Positions 26,917 through 38,029 of a stretch of 54,571 nucleotides of DNA are shown here, piece after piece. Each line of letters opens with the position of its first letter. Positions within the stretch are counted from its first letter, which is position 1. The stretch spans positions 1 to 54,571 of the forward strand of contig JAIBAP010000041.1 of the NCBI GenBank assembly GCA_019695115.1, given 5' to 3'. The position numbers were made by a program, and so were the translations under genes. This DNA is from Caldilineales bacterium. GTDB taxonomy: Bacteria > Chloroflexota > Anaerolineae > J102. The notes under the pieces are model-generated. The model searched no databases. It was not told the origin of the DNA and worked only from the letters and a program-made list of their open reading frames with translations.

Positions 26917-28251
26917 TCAGTCTCGCACTTTCGCCAGCAACCCCACCGCCGCGGCCATGAAGAGGGCGGCGCTGACCCACATCACGGCGTAATTCTGGCC
27001 GGTGGCATCCAGCAGCGCCCCCACGGCCTGCGGCCCGGCGATGGCCGAGACCGAGGTGACGGTGTAATACAGCCCCGTGAACAGCCCGGCGCTGCCATCG
27101 CCGCCGATGGCATACAGCATGGGGAAAAGGTTGATGATGACCAAGGCCCAGGCAACGCCCGCCGGCGCCAGCATGATCATCACGGCCAGCGGCGTCTTGA
27201 CGAATAGCCCGACCGTGAAGGCCACGGTCAGCACCACCATGCCCATCGCCATCGCCCGTTTGTGCCCCAGCCGCGCCCCCACGAAGCCGCTGGGGATGGC
27301 GCCGATCAGCAGGGCGCCGGCAAAGATGGCCAGGATGAGCGGCACCCGGCCTTCGTCCAGCCCCAGAACGAAAGCGCCATATGAGCTGACCCATGTTTCC
27401 AGGATGCTGTAGGAGGTGAAGGCGCAGAGGGTGGAGAGCAGCAGCAGGGCCACAGGTCGGTCGCCATCGCCTTTGACAGCGCCTCTTGCAATCGCTCTCA
27501 GTCGTTTCCATACCGTGATGGCGCCGTCGCCTGCCCGCGACACCCACTCGCGGCGTTCGCGCACGGCCAAAAGAAAGACCAGCGAGCCGCCCAACATCAG
27601 CAGCCCGCCCAGCCAGAACGGCATCTGCCGCCCCAGGCTGTAGGCCCAGCCGCTGCCCGCCAGCGCCGCCACCGCGCCCAACCCGCCCACCAGGTTGATG
27701 ATCCCGCTGGCCTTGCTGCGGTCGGCGGGCGCGAACAGATCGGCCAACAGGGCCAGGCCGGGGGCGCGGATCACCGTCACGGCGATGTCATGGATCAGGA
27801 TCACCACCATCAGACCCGGCAGCGTGACCATGATCGGGATAAGGAAGAAGGTGACGATGCCGGCCGGCGCTCCGGCCAGCAGCCAGGGCTTGCGCCGGCC
27901 CAGACGGTTCCAGGTGCGGTCTGAGGCCGCGCCCGCCCAGGCCGGCACGAATATCTGCAAATAATTGTCCAGCGTCATCACCAGCCCCACCGCCGTTGCG
28001 CTCAGACCAAAATCATGCAGCAGCAGGGGCACATAGGTGTTGAAGATCGGCCCCAACACGGTGATGCCGAAATAGCCCAGGCCGAGAACGATGCCGTAGG
28101 TCCAGGGATAGCGTCGAAGTTGGGCGCCCAAGGGTGGTCTCTCCAGCGATGTTCCGGGTTCTGGGTTCCGGGTTCCGTGGTGCGGGTTCCGTGGTGCGTG
28201 TTCCGTGGTGCGTGTTCCGTGGTGCGTGAAGGGAGTGATCTCACGTTTCAC
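26917..28251 (-). CDS. MFS transporter
   Basis: 444 residues with about 12 helices, resembling the GPH/SLC45-like MFS group: GYFGITVLGPIFNTYVPLLL, SDRTWNRLGRRKPWLLAG (a motif-A-like loop) and ADLFAPADRSKASGI. Substrate is unknown; sugars are plausible for this group. The start is uncertain. The ATG at 28251 gives a 40-residue head (TTEHAPRNPHHGTRNPEPGT) that is translated word repeat. A TTG at 28131 preceded by GGAGAG would start directly before the first helix and is probably the original start. Confidence 0.85.
   Translation of the reverse strand: MKREITPFTHHGTRTTEHAPRNPHHGTRNPEPGTSLERPPLGAQLRRYPWTYGIVLGLGYFGITVLGPIFNTYVPLLLHDFGLSATAVGLVMTLDNYLQIFVPAWAGAASDRTWNRLGRRKPWLLAGAPAGIVTFFLIPIMVTLPGLMVVILIHDIAVTVIRAPGLALLADLFAPADRSKASGIINLVGGLGAVAALAGSGWAYSLGRQMPFWLGGLLMLGGSLVFLLAVRERREWVSRAGDGAITVWKRLRAIARGAVKGDGDRPVALLLLSTLCAFTSYSILETWVSSYGAFVLGLDEGRVPLILAIFAGALLIGAIPSGFVGARLGHKRAMAMGMVVLTVAFTVGLFVKTPLAVMIMLAPAGVAWALVIINLFPMLYAIGGDGSAGLFTGLYYTVTSVSAIAGPQAVGALLDATGQNYAVMWVSAALFMAAAVGLLAKVRD
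28171..28226. repeat. 14-bp tandem repeat, TTCCGTGGTGCG type
   Basis: Four 14-bp units of KGTTCCGTGGTGCG within or just upstream of the MFS gene head. Confidence 0.9.
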
Positions 28252-28293
28252 GCCTCACGTTTCACGCCTCACGTTTCACGCCTCACGTTTCAC
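28241..28293. repeat. 14-bp tandem repeat, TCACGTTTCACGCC type
   Basis: Three full 14-bp units and a partial fourth, next to the previous repeat but with an unrelated unit. Confidence 0.9.
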
Positions 28294-28329
28294 GGAACCC
28301 CGAACTCGGCGCTCGGAACAAGGTTTGCC

Positions 28330-29322
28330 TCAGCGATGATCCGGTTCCGATTCCGGTTTGTTGGCCAGGATGACCTCGATGCGCGCCATCACGTCCGGCG
28401 TCAGTTTGGGGACGACCGCCAGCGCCGCCATGTTCTCGACCACCTGCCCTGGCCGGCTGGCCCCGGTGATGACCGAACTGACGTGCGGATTCTTCAGACA
28501 CCAGGCGATGGCCATCTGCGCCAGGGTGCAGCCCAGTTCGGCGGCGATGGGCGCCAACTCGCGCACTTTTTGTAGCTGCGTCTGTGTCTCCGCGCTCTCC
28601 AAATTTCGGCGCAGCCACTCGTAGCCGGGCAGCGTCACCCGCGTGCCTTCGGGGATGCCCTGGTTGTACTTGCCCGTCAGCTTGCCACTGGCCAGGGGAC
28701 TCCAGATGGTCGTCCCCAGCCCGATCTCCCGGTACAGCCGGGCGTATTCCTCCTCCACCCGCGCGCGCACGAACATGTTGTACTGCGGCTGCTCCATCGT
28801 CGGCGGGATCAGGTGCTCGCGGCGGGCGATCTGGTAGGCTTCGATGATGCGGGCGGCGCTCCATTCGCTGGTGCCCCAATAAAGGGCCTTGCCCTGGTCG
28901 ATGAGGAAGTTCATCGCCCGCACGGTTTCCTCGACCGGGGTGCGCCGGTCGGGGCGGTGGCAGAAGATCAAATCGACATAATCGAGCTGGAGCCGGGCCA
29001 GAGCGGCGTTGGCGCCTTCGATGATATGTTTGCGCGAGAGGCCAGTGTTGTTCGGCCCCTTGCCGCCCCAGAAAATCTTGGTGGAGATGACCAGGTCGGA
29101 GCGTTTCCAGCCCGCCCGTTTGATGACATTGCCCATGACGACCTCGGCCTGGCCATCGGCGTAGCCTTCGGCGTTGTCGAAGAAGTTCACGCCGGCGTCG
29201 TAGGCGGCCTGCATGATGTCAAGAGCGGCGTCCTCGCCGATTTGCTGGCCGAATGTGACCCAGGCACCGAACGAAAGCGCCGAAACCTGCAAACCGGAGG
29301 AGCCAAGATGACGGTATTCCAT
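28330..29322 (-). CDS. Aldo/keto reductase, Kv-beta-like group
   Basis: 330 residues, NADPH-dependent (beta/alpha)8 oxidoreductase. The catalytic tetrad is visible: D49 and Y54 ([11 protein letters not shown]), K82 (ISTKIFWGG) and H122 (LIFCHRPD). Wording [35 protein letters not shown] and [16 protein letters not shown] places it with the Shaker channel beta-subunit and YghZ-like group, which reduce aldehydes such as methylglyoxal. A CGAGG lies 10 bases before the ATG. The physiological substrate is unknown. Confidence 0.92.
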   Translation of the reverse strand: MEYRHLGSSGLQVSALSFGAWVTFGQQIGEDAALDIMQAAYDAGVNFFDNAEGYADGQAEVVMGNVIKRAGWKRSDLVISTKIFWGGKGPNNTGLSRKHIIEGANAALARLQLDYVDLIFCHRPDRRTPVEETVRAMNFLIDQGKALYWGTSEWSAARIIEAYQIARREHLIPPTMEQPQYNMFVRARVEEEYARLYREIGLGTTIWSPLASGKLTGKYNQGIPEGTRVTLPGYEWLRRNLESAETQTQLQKVRELAPIAAELGCTLAQMAIAWCLKNPHVSSVITGASRPGQVVENMAALAVVPKLTPDVMARIEVILANKPESEPDHR

Positions 29323-29389
29323 GAAAAAAAGACCTCGATGAGAACAAGATTGCCCGGCGGAGGGGCCGGTGTGTGAAGTTTACCATGCC

Positions 29390-29420
29390 AAGTTGCCAAC
29401 TTTCTAAAAGTTGGCAACTT
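29390..29420. repeat. Perfect 31-nt palindrome, family D
   Basis: AAGTTGCCAACTTT, CTA, and the reverse complement: 14-bp arms. It lies 67 bases upstream of the reductase start and 115 bases beyond the adhesin stop. Same design as the other palindromes, with unrelated sequence. Confidence 0.85.
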
Positions 29421-29434
29421 TCTCTGACGAAAAG

Positions 29435-29466
29435 AACAGCCCCCGGTGGTTGCACCGGGGGCTGTT
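29435..29466 (-). terminator. Terminator-like hairpin after the adhesin gene
   Basis: Perfect 14-bp stem, AACAGCCCCCGGTG with its complement, 4-base loop, followed on the minus strand by CTTTTCG. It starts 69 bases past the adhesin stop. The T run is short. Confidence 0.6.
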
Positions 29467-29534
29467 GGGTGGGGGATTGCTTACTTCGCTGCACTCAGCA
29501 CCCTGCGGCCTGGCAATGACAAGGAAGCGAGCGG

Positions 29535-32500
29535 TCAATGCGCCCGCAGCAGTGTGGGCAGGAAGACCCTGATCGGCGGTGGGGCGAAGGGGAAGCTGAC
29601 CGTCGCCCGCTCGCCGTTTGCCAGCAGGCTCACCTGGCGGGTGCGTGGGCCGAGCGGTTCGTACGCGGCCGGCCAGCTTTCGACCGTGACTTGGTAGACA
29701 TCCGGCGGCAGGTCCTGCATCACATACTGGCCCGGCAGGAACATGTCCGGGCCGGTGGTGACAAGGCCGACGCGCTCGCCCTGGCTGTTGGTCAGGCTGA
29801 GGACGATGTCGTTCAGGGCCGGCTCCTCGGCGTAGACGCCATCGGCGTCGTTGTCCAGCCAGGCCAGGCCGTCGACGACGACGCTGGGGCAGGGTTCTTC
29901 GCCTGCGGCCAGGGCGCCGGCGGCGGCGCGGCAGGAGCCGACGTTGATGATCGTCAGCCAGTGGTCTTCCACCTCGCCGCTGCTGGCCGGGCCGGCCGGG
30001 GCGGCCACTTCGGCGGCGTCGTTGGCAAGCCGGCAGCGCAGATAGCTGACTCCGGGCGTGGGTACGGCGAAGCCGCTGAAGGTGAGATTGAGCGACTGGC
30101 GGCTGGCCGAACTGTTGACCACCGCCGCCGCGCGCTCGCCTCCGTCCAGGAAGTCGCCGTCGCGGTTGAAGTCGATCCAGCAGGCCAGGCTGGCGGTTTG
30201 GCCGGTGTCGTTCAGGGCCGTCATCATCACGTTCACCGCGCCCGAGGCCGTGGTGATCACCGGCAGGACGACGACGCCATCTTCGTCATCCAGACCGGCG
30301 GCGTCGTCGGCGCTGGCGCTGGCGTTCTGCAGGCCGCCGTTGTCGCTTTCGGGGGCTTGGCGGCCCAGGTAGAGGTTGGGGATGATGACGTGGCTGGGGC
30401 CGTTGTCGGCGGCTGTGGTCTGGTAATTGCCGGGGGCAGCGCCGGGACCGGGGTCGGGGGCGTCGCCGTAGTCCCGCGGCAGGGTCGGCACCACATCCAC
30501 ACACACTTGCGCCGAGGCGGCCTGCACCGTGGCCTGGAGCGAGCCGCCGACCGGGGTCGTGGCCTGGGCCGCGACATAGCCGGTGTTACAGGTGCGCTGG
30601 TACAACGTCGTGGTGCGCGTGCACCAGGCTTTCTGCCCCGGCCCCAGCGGGCCGACGGTGCAGATGTCGCCCAGCACGCTGTCGGTGACGGTTACGTTGC
30701 TCAGCCAGGCGTCGCCGGTGTTGGTCACCTCATAGGTGTAGGTGACGGGGCCGCCCGGCAACACCTGCGGCGCGCCGGCCCGTTTGAGGATCGAGACCCT
30801 GGCCCGGGCATAGCCGAAGTCGGCGAAGAGGAAGCTCTGGCCGGCGCCGAGGTTGACCGGGTAGGGGTTGGGGCCGTAGGCGGCGCTGGTGAAGACGAAG
30901 CCGTGCAGCGGGCGACCGGCATCGAAGTTGGCGGCGGACACGCGGGCCTGGTAGCTGCCCGCAGGCAGGCCGTCGAACAGATACAGCCCGCCGCCGCTGG
31001 TGACATCGGTGGCGATGATGTTGTTGCCGGCATCCAGCAACTCGACCAGCACGCCGTCGATGCCCGGCTCGCCCGCGTCCTGGATGCCGTCCAGGTCGAG
31101 GTCGCGCCAGACGGTGTCGCCGATGGAGGAGTTGGCCGTGATCGTCTCGTAGTTGGCGTCATCGGCGTCCTGCACCAGGGTGTTGCCGTAATAGCCGCCG
31201 GTGGTGGCGCGGTTGAAGTGCTGGCCGGCCTGGGCGGGCAAGGGGCCGATGGTGCAGGTGTAGCTGGCGCCGGTGGCCAGGGGGTTCGGGATCGGGCTGC
31301 ACGAGCCGAGCGGGTAGCGGCTGTCGGTCAGGCTCACGTTTTGCAGCGGCACGTTGCCCACGTTGACGATGATGAAGCGGAAGTAGACATCGCCGCCCGG
31401 CATGGCCTGCGGCCCCGGCGCGGCGTCGGCATCCTGCCAAGTGGCCGCCCCATCCACCGACACCAATTTCTCGATGTCGATGGCCGGGCGAGCAGGGGCG
31501 TAGTAGTTGGCGTCGTCGGTGTCGCGCACGGGGATGCCCTCGTATTCGCCGGTGGCGATGGCCGTGTTGGTGTGCACGCAGCCTTCGACCTCGGTGGCGA
31601 CGGTCGCGATGATGCACTGGTAGCTGGCGCCCGGAGCGAGGGGGTTGGGGATGGGGTCGCAGCTATTGAGCGGGTAGACCGTATCCGTCAGGGCCACGTT
31701 GTAGAGCGGCACCCCGCCCGTGTTCGTCACCACGAAGCGGTAGAAGACCCTGTCACCCACCCGGCTCTGTGGCCCTGGCGAGATGTCGGCATCCTGCCAG
31801 GTGGCCTGTTCGTCGACCGAGACGTATTTCTCGACATCGATGGCCGGTCGCGTCGGAGCGTTGTAGTTGGCGTCGTCGCTGTCGCCCACGGGGATGTCAT
31901 CGTAGACGCCGGTGGTGCGGGCGGTGTTGGTGTGCTGGCCGAGTTGGGCGGTGGTGGGGCCAAAGGTGCAGGTGTAGACGGCAGCCGGGGCCAGGGGGTT
32001 GGGGATGGCCGGGCAGCCGCTGACATCGTAGACCGAATCGCTAAGGGTGACGTTCGAGAGTGGGACGTTGCCGATGTTGGTGATGACGAAGCGGAAGTAG
32101 ACGGCCTGGCCGGCTGTGGTCAGGGGGCCGGGCAGGACATCGGCATCCTGCCAGGTTTGCTGACTATCGACCGAGACCAGTTTTTCCAGGTCGATGACCG
32201 GGCGAGGCGGGGCGTAGTAGTTGGCGTCGTCGGCGTCGGTGAGGGTGTCGTTCTGATAGACGCCGGTGGTGACGGCGGTGTTGGTGTGTTGGCCCACCTC
32301 GGCCAGCAATGGCCCAATCACACAGCTGTAGCTGGCGCCCGGAAGCAGCGGGTTGGGGAGGGCGGGGCACGAACTGAGGTCGTAGCGATTGTCGCTGAGG
32401 GTGAGGTTGTAGACCGGGACATTGCCCACGTTCGTGATCGCGAAGCGGAAGTAGACATCGCCCCCAGCAGCGACGGATGGCCCCGGCGGCAGGTCGGCAT

Positions 32501-35500
32501 CCTGCCAGTTGCCCGCTTTGTCCACCGAGACGTATTTCTCCAGGTCGATGGCGGGGCGCGTGGGCGCGAAGTAGTTGGCGTCGTCGCGGTCGCTGACCAC
32601 ATCATTGCCATAGGCGCCAGTGGCGGTGGCCGTGTTCAGGTGCTGGCCGACCTGGGCCGACACCGGGCCGTGGAAGCAGGAGAAGCTCTGGCCGGGGGCC
32701 AACAGGGCAGGCGGCGTGCAGCCGACGAGGGTGTAGAGGCTGTCGGTCAGGGTCAGGTTGCTCAGGGTCACATTGCCGGTGTTGGTGACGATGAAGCGGT
32801 AGTAGACGTTGCCCCCGGCCACTGCCTGCGGCCCCGGCGGGGCGTCGGCATCCTGCCAGGTGGACTGGTTATCGACCGAGACCAGCTTTTCCACGTCGAT
32901 GGCGGGCGAGGCGGGGATGGGCGTCGGCGTCCAGGTGGGCGTATTCGTCGGCGTCCAGGTGGGGGTGGGGGTGCGGGTGGGAGTGGAGGTGGGCGTCCAG
33001 GTGGGGGTAGGAGAAGGCGTCCAAGTGGGTGTGGGTGTGGGTGTGGCGGTGCGAGTGGGGGCCGGGGTGTTGGTGGGGGTGGGCGTCGGCGCGAGGTAGT
33101 TGGCGTCATCGCTGTCGCCCACGGTGGTCTGCTCGTAGCGCCCTGTTACTCTGGCCGTGTCGGTGTGTTGGCCCGCCTGGGCCGGCACAGGGCCGTGGAT
33201 GCAGGTGTGGCTCTGGCCGGGCAGCAGGGGGTTGGGGATGTTGCAGCCAACCACGGCATAGACGCTGTCGGTCAACGTCACATCGCTCAGGGGCACGTTG
33301 CCCACGTTGGTGATGACGAAGCGGAAGTAGACGGGGTCCCCGACCATCGCCTGCGGCCCCGGCGGTGCGTCGGCATCGTGCCAGGTCGTCTGCCCATCCA
33401 CCGAGACGTATTTCTCGATGTCGATGGCAGGCTCGGAGGGGACGTAGTAGTGGGCGTCGTCGCTGTCGGTGACGGTGGTTTGCTCGTAGCGGCCGCTGGT
33501 GCGGGCCGTGTCGCGGTGCATGCCCAGCTGGGCGGCCTCCGGCCCGATGGTGCAGGTGTAGCTGGTGGCCGGCGCCAGGGGGTTGGGGATGGCCGGGCAG
33601 CCGCTGGTGGGGTAGACATCGTCGCTCAGGGTGACATCGCTGAGCGGGACATTGCCGGTGTTGGTGATGACGAAGCGGAAGTAGATGGCCCCGCCCTCGC
33701 TGGCTTGCGGGCCGGGCGGGTTGTCGGCGTCGTCCCAGGTTTGCTGGTTGTCGACCGAGACGTATTTCTCGATGTCGATGGCCGGCTGTGGCGGCGCGTA
33801 GTAGTTGGCGTCGTCGGCGTCGGTCAGGGTGGCGCCGTCGTAGACGCCGCTGGCCGTGGCTGTATCCGTGTGTTGGCCGGCCTGGGCGGGCACGGGGCCG
33901 TGCCAGCAGGTGTAGGTCTGGCCGGGGAGTAAGAGGCCGGGCGGGTTGCAGCGGTCGAGGAGGTAGGCATTGTCGGTCAGGGTCAGGTTGGTCAGGGGCA
34001 CGTTGCCAGTGTTCTTCAGCTCGAAGCGGAAGTAGACGGCCGCACCGGCCACCGTTTGCGGGCCGGGCGGGAGGTCGGCATCGTGCCAGGTGGCCTGGTT
34101 ATCGACCGAGACGAACTTCTCCAGGTCGAGGCCCGGCTCCGGCGGGATGGAGGTGGGCGTCCAGGTGGGGGTGGAGGTGGGCGTCCAGGTGGGGGTGTGG
34201 GTAGGAGTCCAGGTCGGCGTCGGCGTCCAGGTGGGGGTGGAGGTGGGCGTCCAGGTGGGGGTGGGGGTGTTGGTGGGGACGGGGGTGTTGGTGAGGGTGG
34301 GCGTGGGGGTGGGCGTGGGGGCGATGTAGTTGGCATCGTCGGCGTCGCTCACGGTCACATCGCCATAGCGCCCCGTCACCCTGGCCGTGTTGGTGTGCTG
34401 GCCCGCCACCGCCGTCACCGGCCCATGCCAGCAGGTGTGGCTCTGGCCGGGCTGCAAAGGATCGGGGATGGTGCAACCAACCAGGGTGTACATGCTGTCG
34501 GTCAGGGTGACGTTGCTGAGCGGGACATTGCCGGTGTTCGTCACCACGAAGCGGAAGTAGACGGGCGTCCCGGCCTGGGTTTGCGGGCCGGGGGGTGTGT
34601 CGGCGTCGTACCAGGTGGCCTGCCCATCCACCGAGACGTATTTCTCCACGTCGATGGCCGGTTCGGAAGGCGCGTAGTAGTTGGCGTCGTCGGTATCGCG
34701 CACGGTCGTCGCCTCGTAGCGGCCCGTGGCTGTGGCCGTATCGGTGTGCTGGCCGACCTGCGCCGCCACCGGCCCGTAGTAACAGGTGAAGCTCTGCCCC
34801 GGCGCCAGCGGGAAGGGGACGATGCAGGTGGGGCCGAGCGGATACACACTGTCGCTGAGGACGACGTCGGTCAGGGTCACATTGCCGGTGTTGGTGATCA
34901 CGAAGCGGAAGAAGACCGGCCCGCCCAGCGGCGCCTGGGGGCCTGGCGGGTTGTCGGCGTCGTGCCAGGTCTCCCGACCATCGACCGAGACGTACTTCTC
35001 GACATCGATGGCTGGCTGCGCCGGCGCGTAGTAGTTGGCGTCGTCGGCGTCGCTGACGGTGAGATCCGTCCATTGCCCGCTGGTGGCGGCCCGGTTGGTG
35101 TGCTGTCCCACCACCGCCGTGATCGGCCCGATGATGCAGGTGTAGCTGGCGCCAACGGCCAGGGGGTCGGGGATGGGGCTACACCCGGCCAGATTGTAGA
35201 TCGTGTCGGTCAGGGTGACGTTGCTGAGCGGGACATTGCCCGTGTTGGTAACGACAAAGCGGAAGTAGACATCGCTGCCGGCGGTGGTAGATGGCCCCGG
35301 CGGTGTGTCGGCATCCTGCCAGCTTTGCTGGTCATCGACCGAGACGTATTTCTCCACGTCGATGGCGGGCGGCTGGTAGAGACCGGCGTCCCACTGCAAC
35401 TGGTTGTCGCCTGCCAGGATGGTAATGACGGCGGTGTTGCCGGTGGCCGTGTTGGCGTCGCTGTCTTTCGTGTCATCGCCACCCTGGTCGCGCAGGGTGA

Positions 35501-37712
35501 AGAGGTAGTTGGCTGGCAGGTAGAAATGGACATAGTACGAGCCGGGGAGCAGGTCGCAGAAGAGATAACGTTCGTTATCGTCGGTCGCCCGCCCGCCCTG
35601 CGAGGCCCAATTGCCATCCACCAGTTTGAACAGCTCCACCCGAACGCCGCTCACACCCGTCTCGGCGCCCTCCTGGATGCCGTTGCGGTTGGTGTCCAGC
35701 CAGACGTAATCACCCAGGCAGGCCAGCCGGGTATTGCCGAAGTCGAAATCGCCCAAAGATTGATCGACCAACGTCACCTGGTGGCTGCCGACGGCGGGAT
35801 AGGTCTGCGCCCAACCGTTCTGCGGCTGCTCGGTTACGGTGTAGGTCCCCGGTTCCAGGTTGGCGAAGGTGTAGCGGCCGGCGCCATCACTGACGGCGGT
35901 GCGGTCGATGTTGTGCGGGCCGCCGCTGAGCCGGATCGTCCAACCGGGCAGGGCAGGCTCGCCGGCGTCCCAGACGCCGTCGCCGTCCAGGTCGCTCCAT
36001 TTGCGCCCGGTCAGGCCCAGTTTGCCGCGGTTGCCAAAGCGCACCTGTTGTTGCTGCGGATAGCCGAGCACCAGTTCTTGTTCCAACGGCGTCGTGTTGA
36101 CGTAGCCGGGATGGTTGTCGGCCTGCTCGACGACCTTGTAACGTCCGCCGATCAGGTCGGTGAAGGTCAGCCGGCCATTAGCGCCGGTGGTGCCACCGCG
36201 GTGCTGCGCCCAATCGTTGTTCTGCCAGATATAGAGCGCAAACTGCCAGCCGGGCAGCAGCGGCTCGGTTCCCTCGTCCCAGACGCCGTCGCCATCCTCG
36301 TCCAGGAACTTGAGGATCTCGAGCACAGAATACTGGCCGTTACCGAAATCCGCCCGCCATTGCGTCCAGGGGTCGGCCAGGGCGCGGGGCCGGGTCTGGC
36401 TAAGGGGGGTGCTGTTGACCCAGCCATTCTTCAAGGTCTCGGTCAGGCGGTAATCGCCAAAGCCGCTGACCTTGTCATGGAAGAAGGCATTGCCGTTGGC
36501 GTCGGTGACGGCGTTGAACTGGCCCTGGGGGGTATCGAGGGTGAAGGACCAGTTGGCCAGGTTGGGTTCGTCTTCCTGCTGCACGCCATCGAAGTTCCGG
36601 TCCTCGAACTTGTGGGCGATGATGAGATTGGTCGCGATCACCCAATCCTTTGTGGCTCGCGCCTGCACCGTCACCCGCGTCATCTGCCCCAACACCAACC
36701 GCTGCCAGGTGTCGGGGCTGAATTGCTCCACGAAGCGCGAGCCGGCCGGCAGATCCACCACCGCCGAAGCGGTGAGGACGGCCGAGCCGGGGGTGGCGCT
36801 GCTGACGGTGAACACGGCCTCGCCGTTGGCGTCGGTGACGGCGCTGGTGCGATCCAGGGTTCCGTATGTGGTGTTGACGTTGACGGTGTATCCCGCCAGC
36901 GGATAGACCCCCTTGCTCAGACGGACGGTGAAGCTGTGGCTCTGCTGGTAGGGCAGGAAGTTGGTGGCGCTGTTGGGCGTGATCGCCATCTGCACATTGC
37001 CCGGCTGATATTCGGGCGGCGGCGCCGCCGGCACCGAGGCCAGGATGGCGTTATAGGCATTGCGCACATTGGTATCGTAAGCGGTGTTGTAGATGGTGGC
37101 GTCGCTCTGATCCAGCAGCCAGCCATCGGTGAAGCGCCACACGGCCGCCTGCCGGGCCGCCTGCTGTACGGCGTCGTTGAGCGTGGGCGGGTAGTGCGTC
37201 ACCAGCCAGGCCACGCGCCAATCCGAGAAGAAGCCGCCATCCAGACAGTAGCTGCGGGCATTGGTCTTGTCGCGGCTGTGGTGGAGGTCGGTGCAGAAGG
37301 CGTAGGCGATGTTGCCGCCGCCAAAATCCAACTTGCCCAGGGGTGTGTCCAGGATCTTCTTGACCCCGCCCTTCCACAGGTTGACGGAGATGGCGATGCT
37401 GGGGTTGGGGGCGTTGGTGGGGACGACCCAGGTGGCGTCGCCGCAAACAGCCGCATCCGAGTCGGAGGGCGCCAATCGCCACAATTCGGGCAGGATGGGC
37501 GAGATGACGGGGTCGGGCGCCGGTGTGGCTGCGGGCGCCGGGTCGCCGGGCGCCACCGGCGCCGGGTCAGGGCCGGCCGCCAGGGCCGCGCCCGGCGCGA
37601 GCATGAGCAGGGCGATCAGGAACAAAACCTGGTAGAGACGGCGACGCCACAAGCGCGGCGCGCCGGCCCGATTCGCCTCAGCGGAAAGCGGTTGCCAAGT
37701 CAGTGCAGACAT
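29535..37712 (-). CDS. Giant thioester-domain adhesin with tandem repeats
   Basis: 2725 residues, secreted. Signal peptide about 15-46 ([20 protein letters not shown]). A Cys-Gln thioester (TQXA-like) domain spans about 85-235, with C140 ([10 protein letters not shown]) and Q188 (ARQAAVW) as the likely bond. Then a Big-like domain (about 240-345), five or so SdrD-B/prealbumin-like modules (to about 770), and 11 repeats of about 118 residues starting (I/L)D(V/I/L)EK-VSVD (781 to about 2190). Two Thr/Pro/Trp linkers interrupt these (after repeats 3 and 6). There follow another SdrD-B module, a DUF11-like domain, a GEVED domain ([10 protein letters not shown]) and a last beta module. The end is [11 protein letters not shown]; there is no LPXTG. 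An AAGGAG precedes the ATG. In known relatives the thioester binds host or surface amines covalently; the target here is unknown. Confidence 0.85.
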   Translation of the reverse strand: MSALTWQPLSAEANRAGAPRLWRRRLYQVLFLIALLMLAPGAALAAGPDPAPVAPGDPAPAATPAPDPVISPILPELWRLAPSDSDAAVCGDATWVVPTNAPNPSIAISVNLWKGGVKKILDTPLGKLDFGGGNIAYAFCTDLHHSRDKTNARSYCLDGGFFSDWRVAWLVTHYPPTLNDAVQQAARQAAVWRFTDGWLLDQSDATIYNTAYDTNVRNAYNAILASVPAAPPPEYQPGNVQMAITPNSATNFLPYQQSHSFTVRLSKGVYPLAGYTVNVNTTYGTLDRTSAVTDANGEAVFTVSSATPGSAVLTASAVVDLPAGSRFVEQFSPDTWQRLVLGQMTRVTVQARATKDWVIATNLIIAHKFEDRNFDGVQQEDEPNLANWSFTLDTPQGQFNAVTDANGNAFFHDKVSGFGDYRLTETLKNGWVNSTPLSQTRPRALADPWTQWRADFGNGQYSVLEILKFLDEDGDGVWDEGTEPLLPGWQFALYIWQNNDWAQHRGGTTGANGRLTFTDLIGGRYKVVEQADNHPGYVNTTPLEQELVLGYPQQQQVRFGNRGKLGLTGRKWSDLDGDGVWDAGEPALPGWTIRLSGGPHNIDRTAVSDGAGRYTFANLEPGTYTVTEQPQNGWAQTYPAVGSHQVTLVDQSLGDFDFGNTRLACLGDYVWLDTNRNGIQEGAETGVSGVRVELFKLVDGNWASQGGRATDDNERYLFCDLLPGSYYVHFYLPANYLFTLRDQGGDDTKDSDANTATGNTAVITILAGDNQLQWDAGLYQPPAIDVEKYVSVDDQQSWQDADTPPGPSTTAGSDVYFRFVVTNTGNVPLSNVTLTDTIYNLAGCSPIPDPLAVGASYTCIIGPITAVVGQHTNRAATSGQWTDLTVSDADDANYYAPAQPAIDVEKYVSVDGRETWHDADNPPGPQAPLGGPVFFRFVITNTGNVTLTDVVLSDSVYPLGPTCIVPFPLAPGQSFTCYYGPVAAQVGQHTDTATATGRYEATTVRDTDDANYYAPSEPAIDVEKYVSVDGQATWYDADTPPGPQTQAGTPVYFRFVVTNTGNVPLSNVTLTDSMYTLVGCTIPDPLQPGQSHTCWHGPVTAVAGQHTNTARVTGRYGDVTVSDADDANYIAPTPTPTPTLTNTPVPTNTPTPTWTPTSTPTWTPTPTWTPTHTPTWTPTSTPTWTPTSIPPEPGLDLEKFVSVDNQATWHDADLPPGPQTVAGAAVYFRFELKNTGNVPLTNLTLTDNAYLLDRCNPPGLLLPGQTYTCWHGPVPAQAGQHTDTATASGVYDGATLTDADDANYYAPPQPAIDIEKYVSVDNQQTWDDADNPPGPQASEGGAIYFRFVITNTGNVPLSDVTLSDDVYPTSGCPAIPNPLAPATSYTCTIGPEAAQLGMHRDTARTSGRYEQTTVTDSDDAHYYVPSEPAIDIEKYVSVDGQTTWHDADAPPGPQAMVGDPVYFRFVITNVGNVPLSDVTLTDSVYAVVGCNIPNPLLPGQSHTCIHGPVPAQAGQHTDTARVTGRYEQTTVGDSDDANYLAPTPTPTNTPAPTRTATPTPTPTWTPSPTPTWTPTSTPTRTPTPTWTPTNTPTWTPTPIPASPAIDVEKLVSVDNQSTWQDADAPPGPQAVAGGNVYYRFIVTNTGNVTLSNLTLTDSLYTLVGCTPPALLAPGQSFSCFHGPVSAQVGQHLNTATATGAYGNDVVSDRDDANYFAPTRPAIDLEKYVSVDKAGNWQDADLPPGPSVAAGGDVYFRFAITNVGNVPVYNLTLSDNRYDLSSCPALPNPLLPGASYSCVIGPLLAEVGQHTNTAVTTGVYQNDTLTDADDANYYAPPRPVIDLEKLVSVDSQQTWQDADVLPGPLTTAGQAVYFRFVITNIGNVPLSNVTLSDSVYDVSGCPAIPNPLAPAAVYTCTFGPTTAQLGQHTNTARTTGVYDDIPVGDSDDANYNAPTRPAIDVEKYVSVDEQATWQDADISPGPQSRVGDRVFYRFVVTNTGGVPLYNVALTDTVYPLNSCDPIPNPLAPGASYQCIIATVATEVEGCVHTNTAIATGEYEGIPVRDTDDANYYAPARPAIDIEKLVSVDGAATWQDADAAPGPQAMPGGDVYFRFIIVNVGNVPLQNVSLTDSRYPLGSCSPIPNPLATGASYTCTIGPLPAQAGQHFNRATTGGYYGNTLVQDADDANYETITANSSIGDTVWRDLDLDGIQDAGEPGIDGVLVELLDAGNNIIATDVTSGGGLYLFDGLPAGSYQARVSAANFDAGRPLHGFVFTSAAYGPNPYPVNLGAGQSFLFADFGYARARVSILKRAGAPQVLPGGPVTYTYEVTNTGDAWLSNVTVTDSVLGDICTVGPLGPGQKAWCTRTTTLYQRTCNTGYVAAQATTPVGGSLQATVQAASAQVCVDVVPTLPRDYGDAPDPGPGAAPGNYQTTAADNGPSHVIIPNLYLGRQAPESDNGGLQNASASADDAAGLDDEDGVVVLPVITTASGAVNVMMTALNDTGQTASLACWIDFNRDGDFLDGGERAAAVVNSSASRQSLNLTFSGFAVPTPGVSYLRCRLANDAAEVAAPAGPASSGEVEDHWLTIINVGSCRAAAGALAAGEEPCPSVVVDGLAWLDNDADGVYAEEPALNDIVLSLTNSQGERVGLVTTGPDMFLPGQYVMQDLPPDVYQVTVESWPAAYEPLGPRTRQVSLLANGERATVSFPFAPPPIRVFLPTLLRAH
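32914..33093 (-). repeat. Thr/Pro/Trp linker microsatellite 1
   Basis: Six- and twelve-base units encoding [10 protein letters not shown]. The plus strand is a long series of GGTGGG runs. Confidence 0.85.
34141..34323 (-). repeat. Thr/Pro/Trp linker microsatellite 2
   Basis: As the previous linker, between repeats 3 and 4 of the adhesin. GGCGTCCAGGTGGG words recur on the plus strand. Confidence 0.85.
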
Positions 37713-37965
37713 GTCTTAGTCTCCTTAAAATCAGCAGGACAAAACAAAACGGCTGCCATTGTCCTTGTGCACGGGCAAGAGGGGGGGCGAGTGGTGTCAG
37801 TAGCGCCTGACATGCCTTGAACAAGGACAGAACCGCCATCGCCGGCCTTGGCGATGGTGTGTGCGAAAACCCCAAAAAGTGTTTCGATCAACGACAGAGG
37901 CACCGGCTCCCGGCGTTGTAGCCAGCGCCAGAGGCGCCAACCTCCACCTGAGCAAGCTCTCTTCA
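37713..37965 (-). promoter_or_regulatory. Long structured leader of the adhesin mRNA
   Basis: About 250 nt between the predicted start site and the ATG, without a convincing gene. Inverted repeats include GCGCC-AGA-GGCGC (37925-37937), CAACG...CGTTG (37889-37918) and CCATCGCC...GGCGATGG (37836-37857). I could not match it to a known riboswitch class. Confidence 0.45.
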
Positions 37966-37971
37966 TCCGTC

Positions 37972-37999
37972 ATTATACGACCCAACTGCGTCCTGTCAA
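37972..37999 (-). promoter_or_regulatory. Consensus promoter of the adhesin
   Basis: On the minus strand a perfect TTGACA (37994-37999), 16-base spacer and perfect TATAAT (37972-37977). It is the strongest promoter match in the window. Confidence 0.8.
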
Positions 38000-38029
38000 G
38001 CGGGGGTCGATTCGGGCGAGTACAAACTA

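Larger units (their letters stand above)
31143..35375 (-). repeat. Eleven about 355-bp coding repeats
   Basis: The adhesin repeats start near 35370, 35012, 34660, 34135, 33785, 33427, 32905, 32553, 32200, 31843 and 31485. Each has the conserved end [10 protein letters not shown]. Only repeats 3-4 and 6-7 are spaced wider, because of the linkers. Such arrays recombine and are prone to assembly collapse. Confidence 0.9.

Noticed and set aside
29538-37820. Two very long plus-strand open frames (29538-33932 and 34056-37820) opposite the adhesin
   Set aside because: They mirror the coding repeats. Their composition (Gly, Val, His, Arg) and lack of domains are those of antisense shadows in GC-rich repeated DNA.
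37713-37965. c-di-GMP or other known riboswitch in the adhesin leader
   Set aside because: I could not find the conserved core of any class I know, so it is left as an unassigned structured leader.
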